A DNA stretch of 64,000 nt from a bacterium. GTDB taxonomy: Bacteria; Bdellovibrionota; UBA1018. The translations under genes and the position numbers were made by a program. Below the pieces are notes generated by a model, which searched no databases, was not told the origin of the DNA, and saw only the letters and a program-made list of their open reading frames with translations. The number at the start of each line of letters is the position of its first letter. Positions within the stretch are counted from its first letter, which is position 1. Shown here one piece after another: positions 52,441 to 62,689 of this stretch. The stretch lies in contig JAIEMT010000045.1 in NCBI GenBank assembly GCA_019751945.1, forward strand, positions 36,009 through 100,008, given 5' to 3'.

Positions 52441-53502
52441 TTATAGCAGCAGCTCCAGTTGCTTTCTGTTCTGTTCTGCCCACGCCAGAATTTCTAAAAT
52501 AATCTGCTTCGCTCGGATCTTAGGTTCCCATCCCAGCACTTCCTTGGCCTTTGTGCTGTTGGAAATGTAGAGCGGAATATCGACGTGCGCAGTTTCCATG
52601 TTTTTCGTGATGGGAACTTCTTTTCCAGTCAGTTCCTGACAGAGCTGAGTCAGCTCCATCAGCGACAGGGAAGTATCGCGACCACCACCGATGTTGAAAA
52701 TCTGGCCCTTCCAGGTTTCTGTCTTGTCGATTTCTTTTCTAATCAAGCTGAAGAGGTCTGCGGGGTGCAAGAGGTCGCGCACCTGTTTTCCATTCCCGCC
52801 GAACCCTTGGTACTTGAGCGGCTTGCCAAACAGGTGGTTGAAAACCCACATGCTGAAAACACCCTGATCCACTTTGCCAAATTGGCCGGGACCCGAGATC
52901 ACTCCGCAGCGATTGATGATCACCGGGAGTTTGTAAGTATCGGCATATTCTTGGGCCAGCATTTCTGACGAAAGTTTTGAAGCGCCGTAGAACGAGCGCG
53001 GCAGGTGAGTGGGAAAAGCTTCATCCACACCTTGGGTGCTGAAACCGGGAGTATTATTTTGGTCGGCAATCTCAAATCGCGTTTCCGTTTCACGCAGCTG
53101 AATCTTTTTTAGCGGCTCAATGGAATAGACGCGCGAAGTGGAAAGAAAGAGAAAAGCGCCGGCGCGTTTTCTTGCAAACTCCAGGCAGTGAAGCGTGCCT
53201 TTCAAGTTCGTGTCCAAAACGTAATTGGGGCTTTCGTGGATCCCAGCCAGAACACTCGGCTCAGCAGATGCGTCAATCACCAGGTCGAATTGGCCCGGCA
53301 AGTCTTCCAGGTCGGAGGGTTGACGTACGTCGCCATGAAAAAACGGAATCGAGCGCTTCTTAAACTCTGGGAGATTCAATTCCGAGCCGCGTCGTTTCAA
53401 ATTGTCGAGGACGACCACGTCAATCGACGTGTCCATTTCTTTGAAAGACCGCGCTAAATTGGAGCCTACAAAGCCAGCCCCGCCTGGAATTAAGATTCTC
53501 AT
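52441..53502 (-). CDS. NAD-dependent sugar epimerase/dehydratase
   Basis: 353 aa from the ATG at 53502. Extended [36 protein letters not shown] and [12 protein letters not shown] (Y-x3-K). Overall similarity to UDP-glucuronate or CDP-paratose epimerase types. It precedes the CDP-paratose-like epimerase by 10 bp; the two may act in sequence on one sugar nucleotide. Confidence 0.85.
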   Translation of the reverse strand: MRILIPGGAGFVGSNLARSFKEMDTSIDVVVLDNLKRRGSELNLPEFKKRSIPFFHGDVRQPSDLEDLPGQFDLVIDASAEPSVLAGIHESPNYVLDTNLKGTLHCLEFARKRAGAFLFLSTSRVYSIEPLKKIQLRETETRFEIADQNNTPGFSTQGVDEAFPTHLPRSFYGASKLSSEMLAQEYADTYKLPVIINRCGVISGPGQFGKVDQGVFSMWVFNHLFGKPLKYQGFGGNGKQVRDLLHPADLFSLIRKEIDKTETWKGQIFNIGGGRDTSLSLMELTQLCQELTGKEVPITKNMETAHVDIPLYISNSTKAKEVLGWEPKIRAKQIILEILAWAEQNRKQLELLL

Positions 53503-53599
53503 AGCCGATTTACCCAAGCTACAGGGCTATCTTTTCGGGCAGAATTTCTCAATAGGAAAGGGTGTGGTAAGGTTTCCCTCCACACTTTATTCAAGAGGG

Positions 53600-54892
53600 A
53601 TGGGCGTGAATACTTTAGTGACCTGGGTCCTGGCTTTAGGGATTCTGCCTTCGTTTACTGCGCTTTCTACCGAAATCATTCACGCGTATCCCGGGCTAGG
53701 GAAGTACCTGGGACCTCTCAATCCCCTGAAAATCGCACTCCCCATTTTGATCGGGTTTGTCTGGCTCCATCGAAAAGCCATTCCCAAAAAACTTACTAAA
53801 ATCTTGGTCGCGTCGTTTGCCATTGGAAGTGTGGCAAGCGTCATTGCAGCTCTGGGTTGTCAGACCTCTGTCGCTATTTTTTATCGAGAATGGTTTGTGA
53901 TGATTGTGGGCTGCCTTGCGGGAATTTGCTTTCTGCTGCTCCCCCGAGAAAATGTAAAAAAAATCGTTCTTGTTTGGGCCGTGATTGTTTTTGGAAGTGG
54001 ACTTCTGGAAGTGATCGCTCCTTCCTCGATTCAGTGGCTCTACGCGCATCTCTTCGATCCGAACACTCAGGAAGGGGATTTTAGAGAGGTGGGCAGAAGC
54101 GTGCTGACCGGAGTTTTTGGTCGACAGTCGATGGCGAAGCTCTTGTCTTGGATTCCTTGGTTGCTGGTTTTGGTCTTTTGGAACAAGCCGCGAAAAAACA
54201 ATCGATGGGTTTTTGTATTCGGCGTTTTGGCTTTTGCCTCGATACTGGGAACAAGTCAGCGCGGCCCCTTTGGTGCTGCTCTCTGCGGCCTTGCTGTCTT
54301 TGCAGCACATCAGTTTTGGATCAATAAGAACAAACGCCATGCGGTATGGGGAGTTGGCGCTATCGGAGCGACGGTGGTTCTCAGTTTTATTCTTGTGCCT
54401 CAAGATATTTGGTCGCCGAGAGTGAAGTCTCTCGTGGGTGCTCCAGCAAAGGAAACGGATCGGGCTCAAAAGGTTGCAGAAGAGAATATCGATATTCGCA
54501 GAGAAATGTGGGCTTTTTCATTTCGTCGAATTGCGATGCATCCTCTCGGTAATGCCTGCATCACCAGTGTGGAATTCAATACTGCTCGAATTCCCATGTC
54601 TCACTCGCACAATATTATTTTAGAACAGTTCAGAAGTCGGGGCTTTATCTGGGGAACGGTGCACTTCGCACTTTGGATTTTAGCGTGCTGGGGAGCGTGG
54701 CATTCTAAAGGAGTCTTAGGATCGGCCCTCTCAGGAGCGCTGGCCACTGTACTAGTGGGTGGAATGGTGGATCACCCATGGTGGGTTCTCAATCACGCCA
54801 TGGTTTTAGGAATCTTCTTCGTCAGCGGACTTTGGCTTTGGGCGAGAAAACCCAAAGAAAAAAATGTCGGGTTAAATGCGCTAGAAACTTAG
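53600..54892 (+). CDS. O-antigen ligase / Wzy-like membrane protein
   Basis: About 430 aa from the ATG at 53600 (a GTG at 53606 has a better-spaced GAGGG site). An upstream open frame to 53402 overlaps the epimerase and has no ribosome site, so I reject it. About ten hydrophobic segments, a long periplasmic loop, and the ligase-type motif SHSHNIILEQF near the C-terminus. Either polymerises or ligates surface polysaccharide repeats. Confidence 0.8.
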   Translation: MGVNTLVTWVLALGILPSFTALSTEIIHAYPGLGKYLGPLNPLKIALPILIGFVWLHRKAIPKKLTKILVASFAIGSVASVIAALGCQTSVAIFYREWFVMIVGCLAGICFLLLPRENVKKIVLVWAVIVFGSGLLEVIAPSSIQWLYAHLFDPNTQEGDFREVGRSVLTGVFGRQSMAKLLSWIPWLLVLVFWNKPRKNNRWVFVFGVLAFASILGTSQRGPFGAALCGLAVFAAHQFWINKNKRHAVWGVGAIGATVVLSFILVPQDIWSPRVKSLVGAPAKETDRAQKVAEENIDIRREMWAFSFRRIAMHPLGNACITSVEFNTARIPMSHSHNIILEQFRSRGFIWGTVHFALWILACWGAWHSKGVLGSALSGALATVLVGGMVDHPWWVLNHAMVLGIFFVSGLWLWARKPKEKNVGLNALET

Positions 54893-55610
54893 AATTCGTA
54901 CCCAAATATCTTTTCCAGAGACGTCTGGGTTCCTGAGCCAATCGATAGAACCATTCCAAACCCGACTTTTGCATCCAGAGCGGTGCGCGATTCTTGGTAC
55001 CGGTCAAAAAATCATAGGCGGCACCCACACCAAAAAAAATAACGGAAGGAGCTTTTTTAGAAACGGTGTGCATCCAAAGTTCTTGTTTCGGAGCACCCAA
55101 ACCCACCCAAACGATTTGTGGGGATTTCGATTCTTCCTTTGCTCTTATTAAAAAGAGTTCCCAATCCTCAGAAGCGTTTGCTTCTGAAAAAGGGCGCATC
55201 GGGGGACTTAAGCAAACGGCCTGAATCCCAAACCTTCGAACGAGTTCTTCAGTTTGCTGAGTGGATCCCCCAATAAGTCCGTAAGTGAAGTCCGGGTAGC
55301 GCTTCAAAAACTCTGTCATAAAATCCGGACCGCAGACTCTGGAGTTGACGGATCTGCCCATCAGCCGAGAAACCCAAACTAAGGGGAGTCCGTCTGCCAC
55401 TGCAAGCAATGCCGAATTCAGGGCTGCCCGTAGAGACGAATTGCTCTGACTTTCAGTGACCGTATGAACATTCGCAAAGCACACGTACCCGCCTTGATGA
55501 GAAGCGACTCGATTTCCGCAAAAGGTGAGTGCGTCGTCCATTCCCATCCGCGAAATAGGGACGTCTAAAATGGGAACAACACTTTGGGTAGGAGGTGAGG
55601 CTTCTGTCAT
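54822..55610 (-). CDS. WecG/TagA/CpsF-family glycosyltransferase
   Basis: 262 aa of GT26 type. Diagnostic features: GLPLVWVSRLMG, IVWVGLGAPKQELWM, GVGAAYDFLTGTKNRAPLWMQKSGLEW and RLAQEPRRLWKRYL at the end. Such enzymes add N-acetylmannosamine-type sugars to a polyprenyl-linked glycan. It converges on the ligase-like gene (71 bp overlap). Confidence 0.93.
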   Translation of the reverse strand: MTEASPPTQSVVPILDVPISRMGMDDALTFCGNRVASHQGGYVCFANVHTVTESQSNSSLRAALNSALLAVADGLPLVWVSRLMGRSVNSRVCGPDFMTEFLKRYPDFTYGLIGGSTQQTEELVRRFGIQAVCLSPPMRPFSEANASEDWELFLIRAKEESKSPQIVWVGLGAPKQELWMHTVSKKAPSVIFFGVGAAYDFLTGTKNRAPLWMQKSGLEWFYRLAQEPRRLWKRYLGTNSKFLAHLTRHFFLWVFSPKAKVR

Positions 55611-55658
55611 GGAATTGAGGTTTCTTTTCTAACTCCCATGAGTTACAGATTTTAGGTC

Positions 55659-57143
55659 ATGAAGCAAGCTGGAATCACAGACTCAATTGAGCCCCTTTCA
55701 TCTGGAAGAAAGTCTTTTGACTTGATGAGTCCTTCCTTTTTAAGAAATTATTTCGGGAAAGCGATTACGGCAACTCAGGTCCTTCTCGATTTCGTAACCG
55801 TTTTCAGTTGTTATATGGGCGCCTATTGGCTCTACACGATTCCACTGGACCGCGCTGCTCCTCAATCTTTTTCTGAATTTTTAGGAATTTCGAGTGTGGC
55901 TGGAATACTTTACGTTCTTATCCTCGATAAGGTGGGGCTCTATCGACGAGAAATTAGCCTGCTCAATATTAAAGAACTCCGTGGGATTTTTCACGTCGGT
56001 ATTTATGCTGCGGCAGCTGTTTTAAGCGTTTCATTTTATGTTCGTTCTACCAGTCTCTCGCGCATCATTTTAACGGTTGCAATTCTAGCGACTCCGATTG
56101 CTCTCTACATTCAACGTCAGTTTTTTTATAAGCTTCATGTACTTTTTCATTCCTTAGGTTGGTCAAAAACCCGGGTTTTGGTTTTCGGAGCTGGGAGTAT
56201 CGGTTCTCACCTTTGCCGTCGTTTTTTTGAAAGTCCCGCCCTGGGTTTGCTTCCTATTGGTTTTTTAGACGATGATCCTTCAAAACACGGGCAGACCTTA
56301 CGTTGGAATAGAATCGGACCTAAAGCGGGTTTGCCGATTCTCGGCGGCGAAGAGATGATTGCGCGCTTGGTGAAGGAATTGGATGTGGGTCTCGTAGTGA
56401 TTGCGCTTCCCAATGCCACTTTTGAGCGCAATCAAAAACTTGTAGATATCTGCCATGAAATCGGGATTGAATACGCCATTGTTCCGAATTCCTATGAAAA
56501 GTTTGTTCAACAAGTAGAGTGGTTCGAGATTGGTGGGATTCCGGTACTCCGGCGCCATATTCGTCACACGAGCATCTATTACCTCGCAGTAAAGCGTTTC
56601 CTTGATTTCATGATTAGCGGAGCTTTAATGGTAGCTTTATCTCCGCTAGTTTTTCTGTTGGGATTGGCGATTCGCCTCGATTCACGTGGTCCAATTATTT
56701 TTAAGCAGAAGAGAGTCGGTCTTTTAGGAAGAGAATTTAGTTTTTATAAGTTTCGTAGCATGTATTTGGACGCGCCGAGATATGCCCGAACTCCCACGGA
56801 TGCCGCTGATCCTAGAATTACGAGGGTGGGACGTTGGCTGAGGCGAACAAGTTTGGATGAACTTCCACAGCTCTTTAATGTTTTCCGTGGGGATATGAGT
56901 TTAGTTGGTCCTCGTCCCGAAATGCCTTTTATCGTTGCCGAGTATAGTCAGCTAGAACGGCAGCGTTTAGAAGCAAAACCAGGAATCACCGGAGTTTGGC
57001 AGATTAGTGCGGTTCGTGGTGAAGAGATTCATAAGAATTTGGAATATGATTTGTTCTATCTCGAGAATCGTTCCGTGCTTCTCGACTTTGCAATTCTCAT
57101 TAAAACAGCACTGTCTGTGATTCGCGGAATTGGCGCGGTTTAG
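55659..57143 (+). CDS. Undecaprenyl-phosphate sugar phosphotransferase (WbaP/WcaJ type)
   Basis: 494 aa, polyisoprenyl-phosphate hexose-1-phosphate transferase. Four N-terminal transmembrane helices (about 30-150), a central Rossmann-like domain (VLVFGAGSIGSHLC), then the catalytic C-terminal module: a re-entrant helix KRFLDFMISGALMVALSPLVF, YKFRSM, DELPQLFNVFRGDMSLVGPRPE. It loads the first sugar on the lipid carrier, so it is the likely start of this locus's repeat unit. Confidence 0.95.
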   Translation: MKQAGITDSIEPLSSGRKSFDLMSPSFLRNYFGKAITATQVLLDFVTVFSCYMGAYWLYTIPLDRAAPQSFSEFLGISSVAGILYVLILDKVGLYRREISLLNIKELRGIFHVGIYAAAAVLSVSFYVRSTSLSRIILTVAILATPIALYIQRQFFYKLHVLFHSLGWSKTRVLVFGAGSIGSHLCRRFFESPALGLLPIGFLDDDPSKHGQTLRWNRIGPKAGLPILGGEEMIARLVKELDVGLVVIALPNATFERNQKLVDICHEIGIEYAIVPNSYEKFVQQVEWFEIGGIPVLRRHIRHTSIYYLAVKRFLDFMISGALMVALSPLVFLLGLAIRLDSRGPIIFKQKRVGLLGREFSFYKFRSMYLDAPRYARTPTDAADPRITRVGRWLRRTSLDELPQLFNVFRGDMSLVGPRPEMPFIVAEYSQLERQRLEAKPGITGVWQISAVRGEEIHKNLEYDLFYLENRSVLLDFAILIKTALSVIRGIGAV

Positions 57144-57144
57144 T

Positions 57145-57954
57145 TTAACGGCGATTCCAAGCGAGCCAAATGGGTCGCAACACGTTTCCCATAAAAGATC
57201 CGGCCACTTTTTTAACGGTAACGAGCCGAAGGGTTTCGAGGCGTCCCAGGATTTCATTTTGAAATGCGAGCCCCGAGGACATTTGAGAATTGGCCCAACC
57301 TCGCACTTTTTGAAGTTCAGGCAATTGCGCGAGCCCACCCCCGGTGAGGCCCCCCATGTCGTAGATAGCTAGGCGATCTGGAACACAAACGGCCTTAACG
57401 TTCGCAAAGTAACAGCGAAAGAGATGTTCGTAGTCCGCTGCAAACTTGTACTGTGTGTTGTAAGTGCCAACCTTCTTAAAAAGATCTGAACGATAAATAA
57501 TTCCCTGATGGCAGATCTTATTCGTTCCCAAAAGATTTTTTAAGAAATCCGATTTCGGAGATTTGCTGTAAAGATACTTTCCGTCGCGAACCAGATCGAC
57601 GCCTGAACAGATGATTTCGATTGAAGGATCTGAAGTGAAGCGGCTTAAAATTTTTCCAAGAGTCTCAGCGCTTCGAAGCTGATCGCCTCCATTTAAGAAC
57701 CAAACAACATTCCCAGTCGCTGCTTCGAGACCCTCATTCATAGCGGCATACACACCTCGCGGTGCAGAATGAACAGTCTTCAGAGGCCAGTCTTTTTCTA
57801 ATGCCGAAAGGGTGGAGGCATTCTCTTCGGGAGAGCCATCGACCACCACATGCTCCCAAGAAATGCCTGAAGATTGGAGTGGTTTGAGCGACTGCAGGGT
57901 GAGCGCCAGACCGGGGGCATCTTTATAGGTAATGGTGATGACAGAAAGCTTCAT
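57145..57954 (-). CDS. GT2 glycosyltransferase
   Basis: 269 aa, GT-A fold with MKLSVITITYKDAPGL, VVDGSPEENAST, and FLNGGDQL, the pattern of WcaA/colanic-acid-like GT2 enzymes. Basic C-terminus. It ends 1 bp from the stop of the sugar phosphotransferase gene (convergent). Confidence 0.87.
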   Translation of the reverse strand: MKLSVITITYKDAPGLALTLQSLKPLQSSGISWEHVVVDGSPEENASTLSALEKDWPLKTVHSAPRGVYAAMNEGLEAATGNVVWFLNGGDQLRSAETLGKILSRFTSDPSIEIICSGVDLVRDGKYLYSKSPKSDFLKNLLGTNKICHQGIIYRSDLFKKVGTYNTQYKFAADYEHLFRCYFANVKAVCVPDRLAIYDMGGLTGGGLAQLPELQKVRGWANSQMSSGLAFQNEILGRLETLRLVTVKKVAGSFMGNVLRPIWLAWNRR

Positions 57955-57979
57955 GGTCGGTTACAACTAACAGATCCAG

Positions 57980-58960
57980 ATGGCTGATTCAAAGAATTCA
58001 GGTGTGGAATTTTTTCGGGTAGTTGCGGCGTTTGCGGTGGTTTGCATCCATTCGGCGCCTTTTGTGAACTACCCTTCAGACACGCTGTATCCCTTGACCA
58101 ATCACCTCACTCGGTTCGCGGTTCCCTTCTTTTTTACACTTTCAGGGTATTTTTTTGGAGTCACCCTGAAGAAGGGCAAGTCTGTTGAGGCTCTGTTTTG
58201 GAAGTATTTCAAGCGGCTCGTTCTTCTCTTTCTGGTTTGGTCCGTTTTTTACTTTCTTATTCCTCATGCGGGGATTCGGGAAAAACTCAGACTTCGTCCG
58301 ATCGACACCCTTTTAGAAGGGGGCACCACGCATCTTTGGTATTTTACGGCATTGATTTCGGCTTTGGCGGGGTTGTTTCTTTCTCTCAAGCGGAAGCGGT
58401 TCGATGTATTTTTAGCCGTCTCGATCCTTTTCTTTGCCGCGGCCTTGTGGATTCATCCTTACTCGGTGACGCATGGGGCGATTTCGCTGCCCTTCAATCT
58501 TCGAAACGGCCCTTTCTTTTCATCCATCTTTGTTGCGGTTGGTTACTGGCTATCCCAGCAGAAGCGTCTGCCGAGCTTAAAGGTGGGGTACGCGGTCGCC
58601 GCTTTGGGATGGCTTTGTCAGGAACTTGAAATTTGGGCTATTTGGAAGCATTGGCGGGGTGATTCGCTGCAAGATTTTACCTTGGGCACCCTGGGGTTTG
58701 GGGTGGGAATGGCGGTAGTGGCCCTTCAGACGCGGTTGCCTTCGGCTTTGAAGGGTGTAGCGAGCTTCGGGAAATACACTTTGGGGATTTACCTCGTCCA
58801 CTTTTCTCTGTTGGGAGTGATCGCTCCTCTATTCAGTGCGCGGGTGAACCCTACATCGCTTCTTTGGCAGTTTACCTATCCATTGGCTGTATTTTTGTCG
58901 GCGTTGGGAGTGACCGCTTTTCTCTTTCGTTTCCGCCCCCTCCGGCCTCTATTCAGCTGA
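57980..58960 (+). CDS. Acyltransferase 3 family membrane protein
   Basis: 326 aa with about ten hydrophobic segments. Starts GVEFFRVVAAFAVVCIHSAPF, matching the OafA/acyltransferase-3 signature Arg/His positions (R..A...V...H). Likely O-acetylates surface sugars. Divergent from the GT2 gene (25 bp between starts). Confidence 0.85.
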   Translation: MADSKNSGVEFFRVVAAFAVVCIHSAPFVNYPSDTLYPLTNHLTRFAVPFFFTLSGYFFGVTLKKGKSVEALFWKYFKRLVLLFLVWSVFYFLIPHAGIREKLRLRPIDTLLEGGTTHLWYFTALISALAGLFLSLKRKRFDVFLAVSILFFAAALWIHPYSVTHGAISLPFNLRNGPFFSSIFVAVGYWLSQQKRLPSLKVGYAVAALGWLCQELEIWAIWKHWRGDSLQDFTLGTLGFGVGMAVVALQTRLPSALKGVASFGKYTLGIYLVHFSLLGVIAPLFSARVNPTSLLWQFTYPLAVFLSALGVTAFLFRFRPLRPLFS

Positions 58961-58991
58961 CAGTCCCACTTAAATGTAATAATCCATTTCA

Positions 58992-60041
58992 ATGAGCGTC
59001 AGTTCCGCCGATCAGGTCTTGATTATTCCGTCGTATCAGCCCAACCCAGAACTCTTGGGTTTGGTGCGCTCGCTTCGTTCTGCGACGGAAGCTCCCATTA
59101 TTGTGGTGAATGACGGCTCCTCGCAGCAGCAGGAAGTTTTCGATCAGATTTCTGATGAACCTGGAGTCACTCTTCTTCGTCATGCTGTGAATCTGGGAAA
59201 AGGCGCGGCTCTTAAAACAGCTTTCAATCGTGCATTGATTGATCACCCGGAAGCGAAGGGCGTTCTCACTGTGGATGCCGATGGTCAACACACTCCCGAA
59301 GATGTGAAGAAAGTGAAGACCGCATTTGAAGCAAACCCGAACTCCATGGTTTTGGGTGTGCGAAAGTTTGAAGGTAAGGTGCCTTTTAGAAGTCGTTTTG
59401 GAAATCAAATGACTCGATTTGTTTTCCAAGCTTTGACGGGCAAAGGCCTTACCGATACGCAGACGGGACTTCGTGCAATTCCTAAAAATCTATTAAAAGA
59501 GCTCATGCAAATTCGTTCGAATCGTTATGAATTCGAGACGGACATGCTGATTGAAGCGATTCAACGTCGGGTGCCGTTTCGGGAAGTTCCTATTCGAACG
59601 GTTTATATAGATAACAATGAGTCCTCCCACTTTGATCCATTGCGGGATTCTCTGCGAATCTACTTCGTTTTCATCCGATTTGCGCTTTCTTCCATCACGA
59701 CTTCGATCATCGACTACAGTGTGTTTGCGCTGGCTCGGATGTTTGGTGCCAGCATTTTAGGAAGTTTGATTGTCGGAAGAATCGTGGCTGGCGCATTTAA
59801 TTTCTCGGTTGGAAAGAAATTGGTTTTTAAATCGAAGGGCAATACTCGTCGCGAAGCGCTGCGCTTTGTGTCGTTAGTAATTGCTTTGATGTTCGTTTCC
59901 AACTTCCTCATTCAGGAGATGGTAAAACTTTTTAACATGAATGTTTATGTTGCCAAGGCTCTGTCTGAAGGAACTCTTTTCATCATCAGCTTCGCTGTTC
60001 AGCGAATAATGATTTTCTCGCCTTACGAGTCCAAAGACTGA
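58992..60041 (+). CDS. GT2 glycosyltransferase fused to GtrA-like domain
   Basis: 349 aa. Residues 1-215 are a DPM-like GT2 (PSYQPNPELLGLV, TVDADGQHTPEDV with the DxD, TDTQTGLRAI). Residues about 225-345 form a GtrA-type four-helix module (FALSSITTSIIDYSVFA, VAGAFNFSVGKKLVFKS). Joint proteins of this kind make and flip lipid-linked sugars in modification of glycans. The 3' end overlaps the next, convergent gene by 56 bp. Confidence 0.9.
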   Translation: MSVSSADQVLIIPSYQPNPELLGLVRSLRSATEAPIIVVNDGSSQQQEVFDQISDEPGVTLLRHAVNLGKGAALKTAFNRALIDHPEAKGVLTVDADGQHTPEDVKKVKTAFEANPNSMVLGVRKFEGKVPFRSRFGNQMTRFVFQALTGKGLTDTQTGLRAIPKNLLKELMQIRSNRYEFETDMLIEAIQRRVPFREVPIRTVYIDNNESSHFDPLRDSLRIYFVFIRFALSSITTSIIDYSVFALARMFGASILGSLIVGRIVAGAFNFSVGKKLVFKSKGNTRREALRFVSLVIALMFVSNFLIQEMVKLFNMNVYVAKALSEGTLFIISFAVQRIMIFSPYESKD

Positions 60042-61542
60042 AATAGAGAATCATCGAAGGTCCAGTCAAGAAAAGTACCCACTGAATAAAAGTTCTCCAT
60101 GAGAACTGCGGAAATCTTTCCAGGAAAACAGCGGGGAGGTGACTTTGCAGACCTAAGAGTGTCGCCAAAAGATAAAGGACATAGGCCGGACCGCCTCGAC
60201 ACAGAAGAGAAATGAATTGAAACGGTTCCAGTACGTGTTCCCAGACCACGAGCTGATAGGTGGGGTTACCATAGTCGTAGCGGCCGCCGGGTTGAATGCC
60301 ATTGACCAGCTCGAGGCAAGAGTCGCCTTCGAACGCTAGCATCGAAGCGAGAGGAAAGACGATCCAGATCCAAAGGGCCCAGTTCCACTTTTCTTTTTTG
60401 GCAAGCCATCGCGAATCCAAAAACTCTGCAAAGGGAATGGCAAGTAGCGGAAGGGCTGAAAAAAGCAGGTACCGGTGACCGTACCACCCGCCGTTGGATC
60501 CAAAGTTGAGCGTGGGGATTAGAAAAATCAGCCAAACAAAGAAGGGCAGAAAGTAGGTGTTCTTGAGCTTTGCTTTACCTCGTTGGGACAAGAGGTAGGC
60601 GGTGCCCACCAAGAAATACGGGGCCGTAAAAATCAAACCCCAATCTTTTCCCCAAAGAAGATGACCGAGCCGAGTTAAAAAAGTTCCCAGAGAAGGAATG
60701 AATAAAATGTTCTGAACGGTCGAGGCATACTTCTCTCCTCCACCCAGGACGTAACCAGGCAGAATTTTAAAGACCAAGAACATCGACGCCAGTATTGCAT
60801 AGGAAAGGAGAGGTTGAAGTCGCTTCTTCTTATCGCGTAAGTCTCCGAGAAGTCCCGCCACGACCCAGGGCCAGACTAAGGCATAAACAATATTATTGTA
60901 CCGAACGAGCGAAATGAATCCGCAGAGCACTCCGGTCACGATGTACGTCGCTTGAGGGCGAAGCGCTTTCTTCTTTGAAGCAAGAAGCAGAGCTAGCGCG
61001 AGCATCGCCGTTTGGGCAAAGAGTTCGTAGCTGTGAGAAAAAACAGGCCGTCTAAACGCGAAGAGGGGAGCTCCCTGTGCAATGAGCATGAAAAAAGTAG
61101 CCAAACCCGCAGCGCGTTCTGAGAAATGAAGGCGAAGGCCGAGGAAAAGTAAGACGATGGCGAGTGCAAAATAGAAGGTCGAAGCCAATTCGAAACCGAA
61201 GGCTGTCCAAGTCCGATCTACCTCCAGAGCATTTCTTTCGTGAACGATGGGCGAACCCAGAATTCGATCCACCAAAGAAAAGGGAAGCACCAAGGGCAAG
61301 GACATCAGTGCGGGACCCACACTCGCCATGGGCATCTCGGAGAGACAGATCTTTTCTTTGGAATAGTTGGGCCATTGTCCAAAGACCATTGCCGTGGCGT
61401 GTGCGAGGTAACAGTAGTCGTCCGATCCTACGCCAGGATACAGCATGAACCCTTCTTGGATACGCTTCGGTTTTAGGATGAGGAATGCAGTGAGGACAAA
61501 TCCAACTAAGATCAGAGTGCGATATTTATTTCGAAAGAACAT
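59986..61542 (-). CDS. Polytopic glycosyltransferase-like membrane protein
   Basis: 518 aa with about ten to twelve hydrophobic segments and a short motif GVGSDDYCYLAHATAMV early in the first loop, in the position of the acidic pair of GT39/GT83-type (ArnT/PMT-like) enzymes. No closer assignment possible. Overlaps the GT4 gene by 17 bp, same strand, so it follows it in the operon. Confidence 0.7.
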   Translation of the reverse strand: MFFRNKYRTLILVGFVLTAFLILKPKRIQEGFMLYPGVGSDDYCYLAHATAMVFGQWPNYSKEKICLSEMPMASVGPALMSLPLVLPFSLVDRILGSPIVHERNALEVDRTWTAFGFELASTFYFALAIVLLFLGLRLHFSERAAGLATFFMLIAQGAPLFAFRRPVFSHSYELFAQTAMLALALLLASKKKALRPQATYIVTGVLCGFISLVRYNNIVYALVWPWVVAGLLGDLRDKKKRLQPLLSYAILASMFLVFKILPGYVLGGGEKYASTVQNILFIPSLGTFLTRLGHLLWGKDWGLIFTAPYFLVGTAYLLSQRGKAKLKNTYFLPFFVWLIFLIPTLNFGSNGGWYGHRYLLFSALPLLAIPFAEFLDSRWLAKKEKWNWALWIWIVFPLASMLAFEGDSCLELVNGIQPGGRYDYGNPTYQLVVWEHVLEPFQFISLLCRGGPAYVLYLLATLLGLQSHLPAVFLERFPQFSWRTFIQWVLFLTGPSMILYFSLWTRKARKSLFAEQRS

Positions 61543-62674
61543 TCTCGTAAATTTCCTTCAAGCGCTCGTAATTTTTTTCAGGCGTGTACTTCGCGACATA
61601 TTTCTCGTGCGCAGCTTTTCCCATTCTTGCCATTTCTGCCGGGTGATTCTGAGCCCACTGAATTTTTTCCGAGAGATCCCGCGGATTGCCTGGCTCGACG
61701 AGGAGTCCTGTGACCCCGTCTTCGATCAGACTTTTCAATGCCCCGATTCGACTCACAATGGCCGGGGTGCCACAAGCAAAGGCTTCGACAATAGATAGGC
61801 CAAAAGTTTCGTACGAAATGCTAGGAGCTACTAGCCAAGCTGCCGAAGCGAGCTGTGAGTAAATCTCTTTGCGGGATAAAAAGCCCAAGAGTTCTACCCC
61901 CGGGATGTTTCGGAGGAGGCTTTCGTCCGGTCCACTTCCGACTACTCGGAGCGGGGCTTCTTGAATTTTTAGGGCATCAGAAAGCACCGAAATGCCTTTT
62001 TCTTTCGAAAGGCGACCCACAAAGATGCCGCCCTTGCGGTGAGAAGCTGAAACTTCTGCTTTCGGAACAAAATGGGGCTTCACTTGAATTTTTTCTGACG
62101 GCAGTCCGCCTTCAATAAATTTTTCACGACAGAACTCATCGGTCGCGATGAACCGAGTGACTTTATTCGAATAGGTACCCAGCATTCCGTGAAGGCCTAC
62201 ACTTCCCGCTACTGCCGCAGTTTGAGCGGCAGAGTCGCGATAGCACTTCCTAAGAATACCTTTCCAAGCAAACCCGCCGACACAATCTTCACAAATCTGC
62301 CCGTTCCGAAGAAGCATGGCCTGAGGGCAGATCAGACGATAGTTATGCAACGTCTGAATGATCGGAATTTTATTTTTCTCCGCTGCCCAGAAAATCGAAG
62401 GAGAGATCAGTGGAAAAGTATTGTGAACGTGAATGAGATTCGGCTTGAACGTTGCGGCGAGCGCGTCGATTTCTTTCACCGTTCGATGCGACCAAAGGGC
62501 TTCACTCGCAGCGGCTAGGGGCTGATGGATGTCTTGATTGTCCCGAATATAGGTCTCGACTTCGTTCCCCTGTTGCCGCAGCAGTTCTGCCTCAGCATCG
62601 AAAACAGCGTCTTCGCCGCCGTAGTTGCGGTAGCGGTTGTGTACTAGGAGGATTCGGTAGGAGCTCACGTTCAA
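61526..62674 (-). CDS. GT4 glycosyltransferase
   Basis: 382 aa GT-B enzyme. N-terminal RILLVHNRYRNYGGEDAVF, a C-terminal half with GRLSKEKGISVL and SYETFGLSIVEAFACGTPAIVS (E-x7-E sugar-nucleotide site). Transfers a hexose to the growing surface glycan; sugar unknown. First gene of the pair with the membrane glycosyltransferase. Confidence 0.92.
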   Translation of the reverse strand: MNVSSYRILLVHNRYRNYGGEDAVFDAEAELLRQQGNEVETYIRDNQDIHQPLAAASEALWSHRTVKEIDALAATFKPNLIHVHNTFPLISPSIFWAAEKNKIPIIQTLHNYRLICPQAMLLRNGQICEDCVGGFAWKGILRKCYRDSAAQTAAVAGSVGLHGMLGTYSNKVTRFIATDEFCREKFIEGGLPSEKIQVKPHFVPKAEVSASHRKGGIFVGRLSKEKGISVLSDALKIQEAPLRVVGSGPDESLLRNIPGVELLGFLSRKEIYSQLASAAWLVAPSISYETFGLSIVEAFACGTPAIVSRIGALKSLIEDGVTGLLVEPGNPRDLSEKIQWAQNHPAEMARMGKAAHEKYVAKYTPEKNYERLKEIYENVLSK

Positions 62675-62689
62675 GTCCTATCACAAAAT

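Noticed and set aside
53402..53599. 66-residue N-terminal extension of the O-antigen ligase-like protein
   Set aside because: It overlaps the start of the divergent epimerase gene, has no ribosome site and lacks the hydrophobic start expected for this family.
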